Shown here one piece after another: positions 6,045 to 14,546 of a DNA stretch of 22,708 bases. Position numbers and translations under genes: made by a program. The DNA lies in IMG/VR virus record IMGVR_UViG_3300025771_000209, positions 1 through 22,708 of that record; one strand, 5' to 3'. The notes beneath the pieces were generated by a model that searched no databases, was not told where the DNA came from, and was given only the letters and a program-made list of their open reading frames with translations. Position 1 is the first letter of the stretch. Each line of letters starts with the position of its first letter. The DNA is from a virus.

Positions 6045-7913
6045 ATGGACGCATACCAACAGTACATACACAAGTCACGGTACGCTAGGTACTTGCCTGA
6101 GGAGAAGCGTCGGGAGACTTGGGAAGAAACAGTAGCGAGATACGTCAACTACTTTGCAAACAAGTTTGACATCGAAGACGTTTACGATGAAATCCTGACA
6201 GCTATCGACAACCTAGATGTTATGCCATCTATGCGAGCCTTGATGACCGCAGGAGAGGCACTGGAGCGTGACAATGTAGCAGGGTTCAACTGCAGCTACC
6301 TGCCTATAGATCACCCTAAGGCGTTCGATGAGTTGATGTACGTCCTGCTGTGTGGCACAGGTGTTGGCTTCAGTGTTGAGCGTCAGTACATACAGAAGTT
6401 ACCGGAGGTGGCAGAAGAGTTCCATGAAACAGATACAGTTATCAATGTTGCGGATTCGAAGATCGGATGGGCGAAATCGTTTAGGGAGTTGGTATCACTG
6501 TTGTACACAGGTCAGGTTCCCAGATGGGACGTTAGCAGAGTTCGACCTGCAGGTGCCCCACTCAAAACTTTCGGAGGTCGTGCAAGTGGTCCTGAACCTC
6601 TCATCGACTTGTTCAGATTCACAGTGGACCTGTTTCGGGCGGCTGCTGGACGAAAACTTAGCTCCATTGAGTGTCACGATCTTTGCTGCAAGATTGCTCA
6701 AATCGTCGTTGTCGGAGGAGTCAGACGATCAGCACTCATCAGCCTCAGTAACCTCACAGACGATAGACTCCGACGATGCAAACACGGACAGTGGTGGGTT
6801 GAAGAACCCCAGCGTGGACTAGCGAACAACTCAGCGTGTTACACAGAGAAACCAGACTTTGAGGCATTTCTAAATGAGTGGACCAGCTTATACGAATCAA
6901 GATCCGGAGAGCGAGGAGTATTTAGTAGAGTCGCAAGTCAAAAACAAGCTGCAAGAAATGAGCGAAGAGATGCTACCTTTGATTTCGGAACTAATCCGTG
7001 TAGCGAAATCATCCTCAGACCCTACCAGTTCTGTAATCTTTCAGAGGTTGTCGTTAGGCCACAAGATACACTCGCTAGCCTCAAACGAAAGGTTCGGGTT
7101 GCGACTATCCTTGGGACTCTACAGGCTACCCTTACCAACTTCAGATATCTGAGGAACATCTGGAAGACCAACACGGAAGAAGAGGCACTGCTAGGTGTGT
7201 CCTTGACAGGCATCATGGATCACCCGTTGCTGTCCGGGAGAGGAGACAATGCTAAACTCAAGAAGTGGCTTACGGAGATGCGTCAGGAAGCTATTGATAC
7301 GAACAAGGCGTGGGCTGAGAAACTTGGTATCAATCCGTCTACCGCAATTACTGCAGTTAAGCCTTCAGGTACTGTTAGTCAGTTGGTTGACAGCGCTAGT
7401 GGTATTCACCCTCGCTACAGCAGTCAATATATTAGACGAGTCCGTGCAGACGCTCGTGACCCGCTTTGTAGCGTCTTAGAGGCCGCAGGAGTGCCTGTAG
7501 AGGACGATCTCATGTCACCCAGTACTAGGGTATTCTCCTTCCCTATCGCGTCTCCTGAGGGCGCTGTGACAGCCTCAGAGATGGGTGCTATGGAGCAGCT
7601 AGAGCTATGGGAGATATATCAGGACTACTGGTGTGAGCACAAGCCGTCCATGACTTGCTACTACCGTGACGAGGAGTTTCTGGAGGTGGGACAGTGGTTG
7701 TACAACAAGTTTGATAAGGTCAGTGGCATCTCTTTCCTGCCCTACTCAGACCACACGTATCAACAGGCTCCTTACGAACCCGTGGACAAGAAGACGTACA
7801 ACGAGTTAGCCAAGGGTTTCCCTAAGGAAATATCGTGGGATATAGAAGAGGCCAGCGATATGACTGAGGGATCACAACAACTGGCCTGTACGGGGAACAA
7901 CTGTGAGTTATGA
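6045..7913 (+). CDS. Adenosylcobalamin-dependent (class II) ribonucleoside-triphosphate reductase
   Basis: This 622-aa enzyme reduces ribonucleotides to deoxyribonucleotides using a thiyl radical made with vitamin B12 cofactor. Cysteines match the monomeric class II enzyme of Lactobacillus leichmannii: Cys83 in FNCSYL (Cys119), Cys319 and Glu321 in NPCSE (Cys408/Glu410) and Cys330 in FCNLSE (Cys419), with the same 11-residue gap. The C-terminal C615-x4-C620 matches the Cys731/Cys736 shuttle pair. It is about 115 aa shorter than the L. leichmannii enzyme but seems catalytically complete. TAGGAG lies 11 bases before the ATG, which follows the previous stop directly. It is the last gene of the rightward module, and its stop is overlapped by a leftward gene. 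No thioredoxin gene is seen in the window, so reductant would come from the host or elsewhere in the phage genome. Confidence 0.95.
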   Translation: MDAYQQYIHKSRYARYLPEEKRRETWEETVARYVNYFANKFDIEDVYDEILTAIDNLDVMPSMRALMTAGEALERDNVAGFNCSYLPIDHPKAFDELMYVLLCGTGVGFSVERQYIQKLPEVAEEFHETDTVINVADSKIGWAKSFRELVSLLYTGQVPRWDVSRVRPAGAPLKTFGGRASGPEPLIDLFRFTVDLFRAAAGRKLSSIECHDLCCKIAQIVVVGGVRRSALISLSNLTDDRLRRCKHGQWWVEEPQRGLANNSACYTEKPDFEAFLNEWTSLYESRSGERGVFSRVASQKQAARNERRDATFDFGTNPCSEIILRPYQFCNLSEVVVRPQDTLASLKRKVRVATILGTLQATLTNFRYLRNIWKTNTEEEALLGVSLTGIMDHPLLSGRGDNAKLKKWLTEMRQEAIDTNKAWAEKLGINPSTAITAVKPSGTVSQLVDSASGIHPRYSSQYIRRVRADARDPLCSVLEAAGVPVEDDLMSPSTRVFSFPIASPEGAVTASEMGAMEQLELWEIYQDYWCEHKPSMTCYYRDEEFLEVGQWLYNKFDKVSGISFLPYSDHTYQQAPYEPVDKKTYNELAKGFPKEISWDIEEASDMTEGSQQLACTGNNCEL

Positions 7914-8093
7914 CATGAATAGGATAGAGTAACCTTCCCTTTTGCCTACGTCCTCTGGCTTGTCTTTCGGGTCATGGGGCGTAGGTATTCCTTGTTCCTG
8001 CATCTTCCTGATGCGTTCCTTTGACTTCTGGCACATACTGTGGTAGTCAATGGAGGTGTATGATACACTGTGGTCTTTATCTTTGTTCTTCAC
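7908..8093 (-). CDS. Hypothetical protein, 61 aa, last gene of the late module
   Basis: This small polar, Lys/Glu/Asp-rich protein has no recognised domain. It has a GTG start with a strong AGGAGG (8099-8104) 5 bases upstream, and it overlaps the end of the 585-aa gene by 17 bp. That is the usual coupling arrangement in this operon. Its stop codon lies inside the last codons of the convergent RNR gene (6-bp overlap). One cysteine (CQKSKERIRKM) is present and no membrane segment is seen. Coding is supported by ribosome site and position rather than homology. Confidence 0.6.
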   Translation of the reverse strand: MKNKDKDHSVSYTSIDYHSMCQKSKERIRKMQEQGIPTPHDPKDKPEDVGKREGYSILFMS

Positions 8094-9834
8094 GGTTTCC
8101 TCCTAATGTAAATAACCCCGCTCCACCTAGTATTTCTGCAGCGGCTCTATTTCTCTGTTGCTCTAAAAGCATACCTCTTTCGCTTGGCCTCGCGTCCATA
8201 AACGCTTGAAGATCCTCTCGACGCACTGCGCCCTCTCCTGTTATTACATTGCTTATCTGAGGGCCTTCTGTGCCAAGCTGCTTTCTTAATTTAAATATGT
8301 TAGCCTGCATAGGTGGAGTAACGGCTATCAATCTGTGTGGTAAAACTTGCTCAAACTGAGAAATTAAACTAGCGCCCTCTTCTCGACCTGTTACAGCCCT
8401 CACGCCCTGATCTAGTTTTGCTGGAATGTTCTCTAAGAAATTATGCTCATCTGACATTACTGCAAATATGTTTCCGTTAGGTTGAACTTTTACTAAAAAA
8501 TTTATACCTCCTTCAGTATACGCCCTTCCTGCTTTAGAGTCTGACAACCATATTCCGTTTTCTTTTGCACCTTCTAAGGTATTGCTATCGTCTTTTAGTG
8601 TCCACCTTGTTTTTCCGTTTCTCTCAGACTTAGGAAGCGCGTTAAACTCTGCATTTTTATCAGATACTTTTTTAAGTTCTGTCCAAAGCTGTTCTAAAGA
8701 AGGTTTACCGTCGTGCTTTGTAAAAGCCTTGTACAAGTCTCCTACGTATCCTCCAGCTTGAATTATGTCGTTATAGTGGTCGCCTGTTTGTGTGCCTATT
8801 CCGGGCGCTTTTATCAGAAGTATAGTTCCCTCATCATCTTTAAAAGATACACTGTTTCCTTTAGCGTCCGGTGTTTTCCATACGCTACCAAAATGATCTT
8901 CAATATATTTTAAGTCATCAGCGCCCATACTGGACTTACGTCCACCGCTTGTTGGATAGAGTTTACCTTCTTTAATTGCGCTAGCGTAAGATCCCTGCGT
9001 GTACGCAAAGTAGTCTGTAACACCTGACTTGTTCATTATTGTTTGCACTTGCTGTGCTATAGGCCCTTCTCTACCAGCTTGTCTGCCTATGTGCGATGTG
9101 TACTGAACCTGCGCTGTGGCTTTGTGTATTGCGTTATCAGCTAAAGCCCTTGCTGTGTGTCTCTGTGATCCCGGCGTAATTCCCATTTCTTTGTACAGTG
9201 CTCTTGATTGAGGGTCTAACAGGTACTCTACGCCGTCAACAGCAGATTTAAGACCCCAATTAAACATACCTGTTATTTTTTGCCTAGCTGTTCTAACTTT
9301 GTCAGCATCAATACCAGACACTGCGGATATTGCTTTGTCAGTTCCTGTTCCTATTGCTGACCTAATAGGCTTAGACGGATCAGGAGGGGTAGCTCCATAA
9401 AAGTTATCAATGTAATTAGCTATGGCGGCTATAGGACCGCCTCTGCCAGCCTCTGCTCCAAAGTAATCTACTGCCGCTTGTCCAGCTTTTTTAACACCGC
9501 TTACGCCTTTAGCTACTAAACCGCCACCAGCAGTTGAAGGAGCGAGAAAAGTGTCGCCTAGTGTGTTAATTAGCTCTTTGGGTATGCGCTGGTTTGGCAT
9601 CTCTTCTTGTGGATTACTCATGTTCATGCCAAGAACGCTTGCCCTAGGTATAAAAACGTCTTCTTTTACAAACTCCTCTGGGCTGGCTCCTATAGCAGAG
9701 CGTACAGGACGCAGTTCAGCTTCAGATAGTTCCTCGTAAGATTTTGCAAGTGCGCTAAATCCAGATTGATACGCTTCTGACTCTGCTTCAAATGATTTGG
9801 CGTAGTTGTTTAAAAACCTCTCCATCCACTTCAT
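8077..9834 (-). CDS. Large late protein, probable internal/ejected virion protein (585 aa)
   Basis: I do not recognise a named family. The protein is mostly soluble and charged, with a helical N-terminus (ERFLNNYAKSFEAESEAYQ), a Gly/Ala-rich segment around residues 100-135 and a repeated 'RSAIG' motif near residues 45 and 160. It is the fourth of four large consecutive proteins downstream of the tail tubular genes, the place where T7-like and P22-like phages encode proteins ejected with the DNA. ATG 9834 overlaps the preceding stop (ATGA). The part coding the C-terminal half (about 8300-8900) is AT-rich (two sampled lines 28-30% GC) compared with the rest of the window. No catalytic motif such as lytic transglycosylase was identified by eye. 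Confidence 0.7.
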   Translation of the reverse strand: MKWMERFLNNYAKSFEAESEAYQSGFSALAKSYEELSEAELRPVRSAIGASPEEFVKEDVFIPRASVLGMNMSNPQEEMPNQRIPKELINTLGDTFLAPSTAGGGLVAKGVSGVKKAGQAAVDYFGAEAGRGGPIAAIANYIDNFYGATPPDPSKPIRSAIGTGTDKAISAVSGIDADKVRTARQKITGMFNWGLKSAVDGVEYLLDPQSRALYKEMGITPGSQRHTARALADNAIHKATAQVQYTSHIGRQAGREGPIAQQVQTIMNKSGVTDYFAYTQGSYASAIKEGKLYPTSGGRKSSMGADDLKYIEDHFGSVWKTPDAKGNSVSFKDDEGTILLIKAPGIGTQTGDHYNDIIQAGGYVGDLYKAFTKHDGKPSLEQLWTELKKVSDKNAEFNALPKSERNGKTRWTLKDDSNTLEGAKENGIWLSDSKAGRAYTEGGINFLVKVQPNGNIFAVMSDEHNFLENIPAKLDQGVRAVTGREEGASLISQFEQVLPHRLIAVTPPMQANIFKLRKQLGTEGPQISNVITGEGAVRREDLQAFMDARPSERGMLLEQQRNRAAAEILGGAGLFTLGGNREEQR

Positions 9835-11558
9835 TCGTTTTCTTCCTGCTCTAGCTCCGATTCAACTTGCTTAAACACAGCATTTAGATAAGTGTAAATT
9901 TCTTTGCTGTCCCGCTGTAGCATACTACGCTTCACTGGGTCTTGAGTAGCCTTGATTGCTTTTTTAATTTCATCAAACATATCACGCTTTACGTAAGCAA
10001 CTTTAGCTCTTACATTTGCAGGTCCGGGACTCCTGAGTTTATTCTTAATATAAGCATACGGGCCAACAACAGCAGTCCCGCCTAAAACCCAGATAGCGTT
10101 GTGTACTTTGGATAACGCACTGTTACCTGCGTATTCATTTAAACCAAGCTCTGCAATGAATCTACCAAATCTGGTTTTTGCTTCTGTTGCTGCTTTAGCG
10201 TTTAGATCACCCAGCGTAGGTATAATCTTAGACATTTTATTAAATATGGTTTCTGTCTCAGGAACTACATCAAATACAGTTTGGTTTACTGCTTTACGCA
10301 CAGCCATAGCAGCTAAGTTTTTAGTCGTTAGTGAGTCTCCAGATACATCGTAGCCCATCCTTTCTGCCATTTTGTCGTACATACTTCTGGACACTCTAAA
10401 CCCTTGCAGCGTTCCTCCTTGTTCATCTATTATAGACAAAGCCATTCGATACAATTGAGCTACTTCTTTCCTAGCCGTGTCATTAGACATTAGTTTGCTG
10501 TTTGGTCCTTGCTGCATTTCGTCAAACTGCGCTTTTAAGTTAGCACGTAAATTATCGTCAAGTTGCGCCCAATTAATTTTCTTTTCGTTTTTAGCCAGCA
10601 TTTTCATCAGGCTGTCTTCTAGCTTATCGTAGTACCCTTGAAAAGCGTTGTGGTTTTGCTGTAGAGTTTTGTTGCCAGATACACCCGCAGATTTAGCCAT
10701 GTCTATAAGCTCTAGTTGATCTGCAGATGCAAGCTGTTCCTGAATCCCTAGTATTCCTTTAGGATCTTCTGTCAGTCTCACTTGTTCAGGTGTTTTCTTT
10801 TTGCCCTCAAACAAAACCTTGTATACGTCTGCGTCACCGCCAGCCAGAGGTTTAACTTCGTTACGCATACCTACACGTTCTAGCTTCATAAACTTCGTAG
10901 GTTGTTTTACCAGCGGTCCAGTACCTCTAGTAAAACCTAAGTCCATTACAGCAACGAGATTAGCAGCTTCGTTGGGGTAGGCTTCTTTAAACTGCTCCCA
11001 CGCTTCCATACCTTCTCCAGCAGCAGCCCACGCCAACTGACCGCCTTTGGTTTGCATCAGTGCCTGAAACTGCTCTGCAGCGCCTTCCTTTAGTCCCTCA
11101 GGCAGCATCCCTACACCTTTCTCAGCGCCAAACATTACCATCTCTGATCCAGAGTCAAAGATCATCCTGAGAGGCGTAGTTATTGTCTGGAGTAGAACAG
11201 AAGGTAGATTAGTAGACTGCCTGTACTGCTGTTCAAGTACCGCAGGGTCACTCATAGCCGCAGTAATACCTGCCATAGTCCCTGCTTGTTGACTTTGGCC
11301 TAATCTCTGAAAAGTTTGTGCTTGACGCTCAATACCTCTCTTGTAAGGCTCAGAGAAAAACCTGTTCCACAGAGAGAGTTCTTCTGTTTCAACACCAGAG
11401 TTATGTACGTCTACTGCGTCAGATTCAAACGCTCTTTCAAACGCTGACTCATCGTCTATAAGCATTTCTTTCTTTTTTTCGTCAGACACCAAAGGTTCGC
11501 CTTGTGCGGGTTCACCAAAGGCTCTGTCAAAGGCTTCCATATCTTCTGCAAGAGACAT
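9831..11558 (-). CDS. Large late protein, probable internal/ejected virion protein (575 aa)
   Basis: No named family is recognised. The N-terminus contains a duplicated short motif, AFDRAF (9-14) and AFERAF (39-44), each in an acidic context. The middle is long, helical and charged, and residues about 480-505 form a weakly hydrophobic segment (AIWVLGGTAVVGPYAY). The end is Glu-rich. Such motif-tagged, helical proteins behind tail genes are usually virion-internal, but that is inference. It starts 4 bases after the 402-aa gene stop, and its own stop overlaps the 585-aa gene start (ATGA). GGAGC just before the start can act as ribosome site. Confidence 0.7.
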   Translation of the reverse strand: MSLAEDMEAFDRAFGEPAQGEPLVSDEKKKEMLIDDESAFERAFESDAVDVHNSGVETEELSLWNRFFSEPYKRGIERQAQTFQRLGQSQQAGTMAGITAAMSDPAVLEQQYRQSTNLPSVLLQTITTPLRMIFDSGSEMVMFGAEKGVGMLPEGLKEGAAEQFQALMQTKGGQLAWAAAGEGMEAWEQFKEAYPNEAANLVAVMDLGFTRGTGPLVKQPTKFMKLERVGMRNEVKPLAGGDADVYKVLFEGKKKTPEQVRLTEDPKGILGIQEQLASADQLELIDMAKSAGVSGNKTLQQNHNAFQGYYDKLEDSLMKMLAKNEKKINWAQLDDNLRANLKAQFDEMQQGPNSKLMSNDTARKEVAQLYRMALSIIDEQGGTLQGFRVSRSMYDKMAERMGYDVSGDSLTTKNLAAMAVRKAVNQTVFDVVPETETIFNKMSKIIPTLGDLNAKAATEAKTRFGRFIAELGLNEYAGNSALSKVHNAIWVLGGTAVVGPYAYIKNKLRSPGPANVRAKVAYVKRDMFDEIKKAIKATQDPVKRSMLQRDSKEIYTYLNAVFKQVESELEQEENE

Positions 11559-11562
11559 TACG

Positions 11563-12771
11563 TTAAGCTCCTAGTTTAACAAACTTACCGTTGACCAGCT
11601 TGTATCTTGTGCCGTTTCTTCCGTTAGGCGCAAAGAATACTGTACCAGTTTCAGGGTCCTGATGGTATCCTATTTCTTTGTACTCAGGCGCTGACCAATC
11701 AATAGCATCAGCAGGAGCAACACCAGAAGCTAACTGCTGTACGTTCAACAAGTGTTTTTTGATGTTCTGAAGGGCCTCAATTTGTTTCTCTCTTGACATA
11801 CCTGTATAGATAGCATCAATAGTAGACTGTAGTGACATAAATTCGATGTTAGAGATTTGGCCCAATCCAGTTCCTGACGCTCCTGATTCTTTAGCCAGCT
11901 TTTTCATCTCGTTGATCTGGTCAAAGCCAAGTCTAGCTCTTATAGACAGCAGTTCTTTCTCTCTATCATACGCAGGAGTTCCGGGAACTGCCGCAGTCAC
12001 GCCACCGATAAACCCTGTCTCCGTAAAGCCGGGATCCATCAACTTATCAACGTCTTTAATAAAACTGGTAGTTTGAGCAATCAAATTAAGGGATGCTTCT
12101 TGATCTCCTTCACCTTTTCCGGGAGGAGGCAACGTGCTAATCAAAGATCCATCGTCAGCGTCTAGGATAGATACTGATCCGTCCTTACGTTCTACTGTTT
12201 TTATTCCTTGCGAAGCAGCAGGAGCTTCAGGCTTAAACGGACGTTCGTACAGAACCTCTCCTGTGGGGCTTACTAATGCACCACCAGCAGGAACATTTAC
12301 TGGCTTTCCTTGCGTTCCTGCTTTCATATCAACGCCAGCTTTGTACGCCTGCATAATTTGTTCCTGAGTACCGCCTTGCGCTAAAACAGACCTAACGCCT
12401 TCTTGCAAATCTGCCAGAGGAACACCACGGGCTGCTGCTTGAGTAATCGCCATCAGACCGCCTTGTGCGCCTCTCTGTTGCCCTGCAGTTTCTTTAGCAG
12501 TAGCCTGTTGTGCAGCGTTAAAAAACACCTTAGACAAAGCATCGTTACCTTCCATAGCGTACTTTTGACCCAGAGCGTTTAACTGAGCAGGGTCGTTGGC
12601 GTACTGCTGTAAAAGCTGTTGTGCTTCTCTGGAAGACCTACGCTCAGAAAAACCTTTGCCAACGTCAGTCAACATTCCACCAAGGGTTTGACCAAAGCCT
12701 TCCGTAGCTTTTCCTATTTGTTGTCCTATGTTGGCTCCTGCCGTAGCTAAGACGTTTGCGTTTATAGCCAT
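11563..12771 (-). CDS. Probable internal/ejected virion protein (402 aa)
   Basis: The N-terminal third is Ala/Gln-rich and helical (IGQQIGKATEGFGQTLGG...). A Pro-rich linker around residues 170-215 follows. Residues about 252-320 then form a helical block containing GFIGG, LLSIRARLGFDQI, GLGQISNIEF and LQSTIDAI. Blocks of this type (G-x-G-Q-x-S-x-x-E, then a helix) recur in podophage ejection or structural proteins in my recollection, so a virion role is likely. The final 60 residues are Pro/Gly/aromatic and probably beta-structured. AGAGGGTAA lies upstream of the ATG, and the previous gene ends 15 bases before. Confidence 0.65.
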   Translation of the reverse strand: MAINANVLATAGANIGQQIGKATEGFGQTLGGMLTDVGKGFSERRSSREAQQLLQQYANDPAQLNALGQKYAMEGNDALSKVFFNAAQQATAKETAGQQRGAQGGLMAITQAAARGVPLADLQEGVRSVLAQGGTQEQIMQAYKAGVDMKAGTQGKPVNVPAGGALVSPTGEVLYERPFKPEAPAASQGIKTVERKDGSVSILDADDGSLISTLPPPGKGEGDQEASLNLIAQTTSFIKDVDKLMDPGFTETGFIGGVTAAVPGTPAYDREKELLSIRARLGFDQINEMKKLAKESGASGTGLGQISNIEFMSLQSTIDAIYTGMSREKQIEALQNIKKHLLNVQQLASGVAPADAIDWSAPEYKEIGYHQDPETGTVFFAPNGRNGTRYKLVNGKFVKLGA

Positions 12772-12786
12772 TGTTGTTACCCTCTG

Positions 12787-14313
12787 TTAAGGTATTAAAT
12801 CAGTAATTATGTCAGTAACTCCACCCAGAAGCTGACCACCTAGACCCATAGAACCGGCAAACATACTGCCGTACAAGCTGGCGAGTCCTGCGCGTCTAGC
12901 GAGTTCTGCGTTGATGTTAGCCATCTGAGTTTCTAAGCCAAACTCACCTTGCTGTCTACGCGCTACGTCTGTCATGGACGCTACGTTCAACGCTGGTGAC
13001 AACGCTGACAGAAGCGCTGCCTGAGGTGCGTACCCTGCTTGCAACGCTTGTATTCCTAACTGTTGTTCAGCAGCTTGCAGCCCTTGTCCACCAGAAATAA
13101 GCCCTTGTCCTGTGGTCAGTGCCTGTAGCATTTGCTGTTGTCTAGCAGCGTCGAGTGCTTGTCTCTGGGCCGCTAAACCTGAACCAAGAGTAGCGTACTG
13201 CTGACCCAAGCCAGCCTGTTGTGCCTGCAGTCCACCAGCAACCTGAGCCAACTGAGCAGCCTGTTGTGCTGATGTAGCTGCCCTGCCAAGACCTTCAGAC
13301 TGCAACTGAGATTCAATCTGCTGTGCGCTGAGTCCAAGTTGTGACAACTGTGCAGCCCTCTGTTGTGCTGCTGACTGAAGCTGGCTAGAGAGTCCTGCTT
13401 GCTGACCAAACATACCACCTAAAGTCTGTGCTGTGCCTAAGGCTTGCTGACGTTCTGCTTGCGCTTGCTGCATTGCCATCAGTGATGCTCTGTCTTGTGC
13501 CTCTTCTTGTGCCTTAGACATTGCAAGCTGTTCTGGTGTACCTCCAAACATCGCTGTACGCACACCTAAGCGTCCCTGTTGAGCCAAACGCTCTTCCAAG
13601 GCTAACCGCTGTCGCTCTTCTTCAGGACGCTGTGTAGCCCTGATACGCTCAAATACTGAAGCCTCACGAGCAGCCGTAGGCGAAAGAACGTCCATAGCCG
13701 CTTGACTAGCTAGAGCACCGTATTGCCCTCTAAGGGCTTCTATATCAGCAGGAGCCTGTGCTCCTAACCCAGCAGCGCCCATGCCCAACGCTTGTTGTCC
13801 AAACTGACCTATGCCGGGACTAGGTTGTTGCCCTAGCATACCACCAACTTGTCCTGCAAACTGCCCACGCAACAAGTTAATGTCTGCTGGCTGCATCCCT
13901 GCAGCACCCATGAACTGACCACCTAGTCCAAACGCTTGTTGTGCTGCTTGTTGCTGTTGAGCTAGCCCAAAAGGTGCTTGACCCATCATTTGCTGGCCTA
14001 AGTCCATTACATCTGTACCAATAAACATTGATTCAAAAGCGCCCGGAGGTGCGCCACCAATGCGGTACTGTGCTTCACGCATCAAGGCATCTTGTATAGC
14101 ACGTTGTTGTGGACTGAGTTGATACTGTGTTCCTGACGGTCCTGCGGTTGTCGTACCAAGCCCAGATGTAACCGTAAAAGGTTGGAACGTAACATCAGGT
14201 GCTGTTGCTGTTGGAACAGGACCAAAAGCCTGAGTTACTTCTGTTGGTAACTCTTCGTACAAACCACTAGCAATATCGCTAATGAAGCCGCCAAAAAGAT
14301 TTCCAATAGCCAT
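12787..14313 (-). CDS. Gln/Ala/Gly-rich structural or ejection protein (508 aa)
   Basis: The composition is extreme: long stretches of Gln, Ala, Gly and Leu with QQ, QQQ and AQQ repeats (for example FGLAQQQQAAQQAFGLGGQF), interrupted by a charged coiled-coil block around residues 215-290 (ERIRATQRPEEERQRLALEERLAQQ). Repeated units include ADIxxLRGQ(F/Y)G (two copies, residues about 140 and 185) and LGQQ/GGMxGQQ. Both termini carry hydrophobic Gly/Ile-rich segments (IGNLFGGFISDIASGLY and GQLLGGVTDIITDLIP). Alternating helices of this kind suggest a virion-internal protein that partially unfolds during DNA ejection, like P22 gp7/gp20 or T7 gp14. Function is inferred from position. ATG 14313 overlaps the 77-aa gene stop (TGATG). 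Confidence 0.65.
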   Translation of the reverse strand: MAIGNLFGGFISDIASGLYEELPTEVTQAFGPVPTATAPDVTFQPFTVTSGLGTTTAGPSGTQYQLSPQQRAIQDALMREAQYRIGGAPPGAFESMFIGTDVMDLGQQMMGQAPFGLAQQQQAAQQAFGLGGQFMGAAGMQPADINLLRGQFAGQVGGMLGQQPSPGIGQFGQQALGMGAAGLGAQAPADIEALRGQYGALASQAAMDVLSPTAAREASVFERIRATQRPEEERQRLALEERLAQQGRLGVRTAMFGGTPEQLAMSKAQEEAQDRASLMAMQQAQAERQQALGTAQTLGGMFGQQAGLSSQLQSAAQQRAAQLSQLGLSAQQIESQLQSEGLGRAATSAQQAAQLAQVAGGLQAQQAGLGQQYATLGSGLAAQRQALDAARQQQMLQALTTGQGLISGGQGLQAAEQQLGIQALQAGYAPQAALLSALSPALNVASMTDVARRQQGEFGLETQMANINAELARRAGLASLYGSMFAGSMGLGGQLLGGVTDIITDLIP

Positions 14314-14546
14314 CAGTAAGTCCCTCCGTCAATCGTGCCTGTAGACAGAGTACCCGTAAACGTCAACGCGGGGATCGTTACAGTGCCTGTGAACGTAGGA
14401 GAAGCTGTGTTTGCCTTGGTTGCAATCGCTGTAGATATAGCGTTGAACTCAGTGTCAAACTCGCTACCACGAATAACTTTACCGCTATCCCCAGAAGGTA
14501 AACTGTCCTTAGCAGTAAAGTTTGTTGTCTTTGTATAGTTACTCAT
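14313..14546 (-). CDS. Short tail-fibre N-terminal-like structural protein (77 aa)
   Basis: The sequence resembles the N-terminal virion-attachment segment of podophage fibres: FTAKDSLPSGD near residues 10-20, KVIRGSEFDTEFNAI near 23-37, then ATKAN and Thr/Gly-rich beta-repeat residues. Here it ends after 77 aa, without the rest of a fibre. It might be a small virion decoration protein, a remnant of a fibre, or a separate adaptor. It overlaps the genes on both sides by 4 bp (ATGA with the tail tubular B-like gene, TGATG with the 508-aa gene), which argues for a functional gene. Confidence 0.65.
   Translation of the reverse strand: MSNYTKTTNFTAKDSLPSGDSGKVIRGSEFDTEFNAISTAIATKANTASPTFTGTVTIPALTFTGTLSTGTIDGGTY

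Noticed and set aside
6352-6822. Open frame of 156 codons on the + strand within the RNR gene in another frame.
   Set aside because: It is fully inside the RNR reading frame, which has conserved catalytic residues throughout, and the alternative product is low-complexity Ser-rich with no family.
7945-7990. Inverted CCTACG/CGTAGG around the module junction as a possible bidirectional terminator.
   Set aside because: The loop is about 30 bases, the stem is 6 bp and no T-run follows on either strand. It lies within coding sequence.
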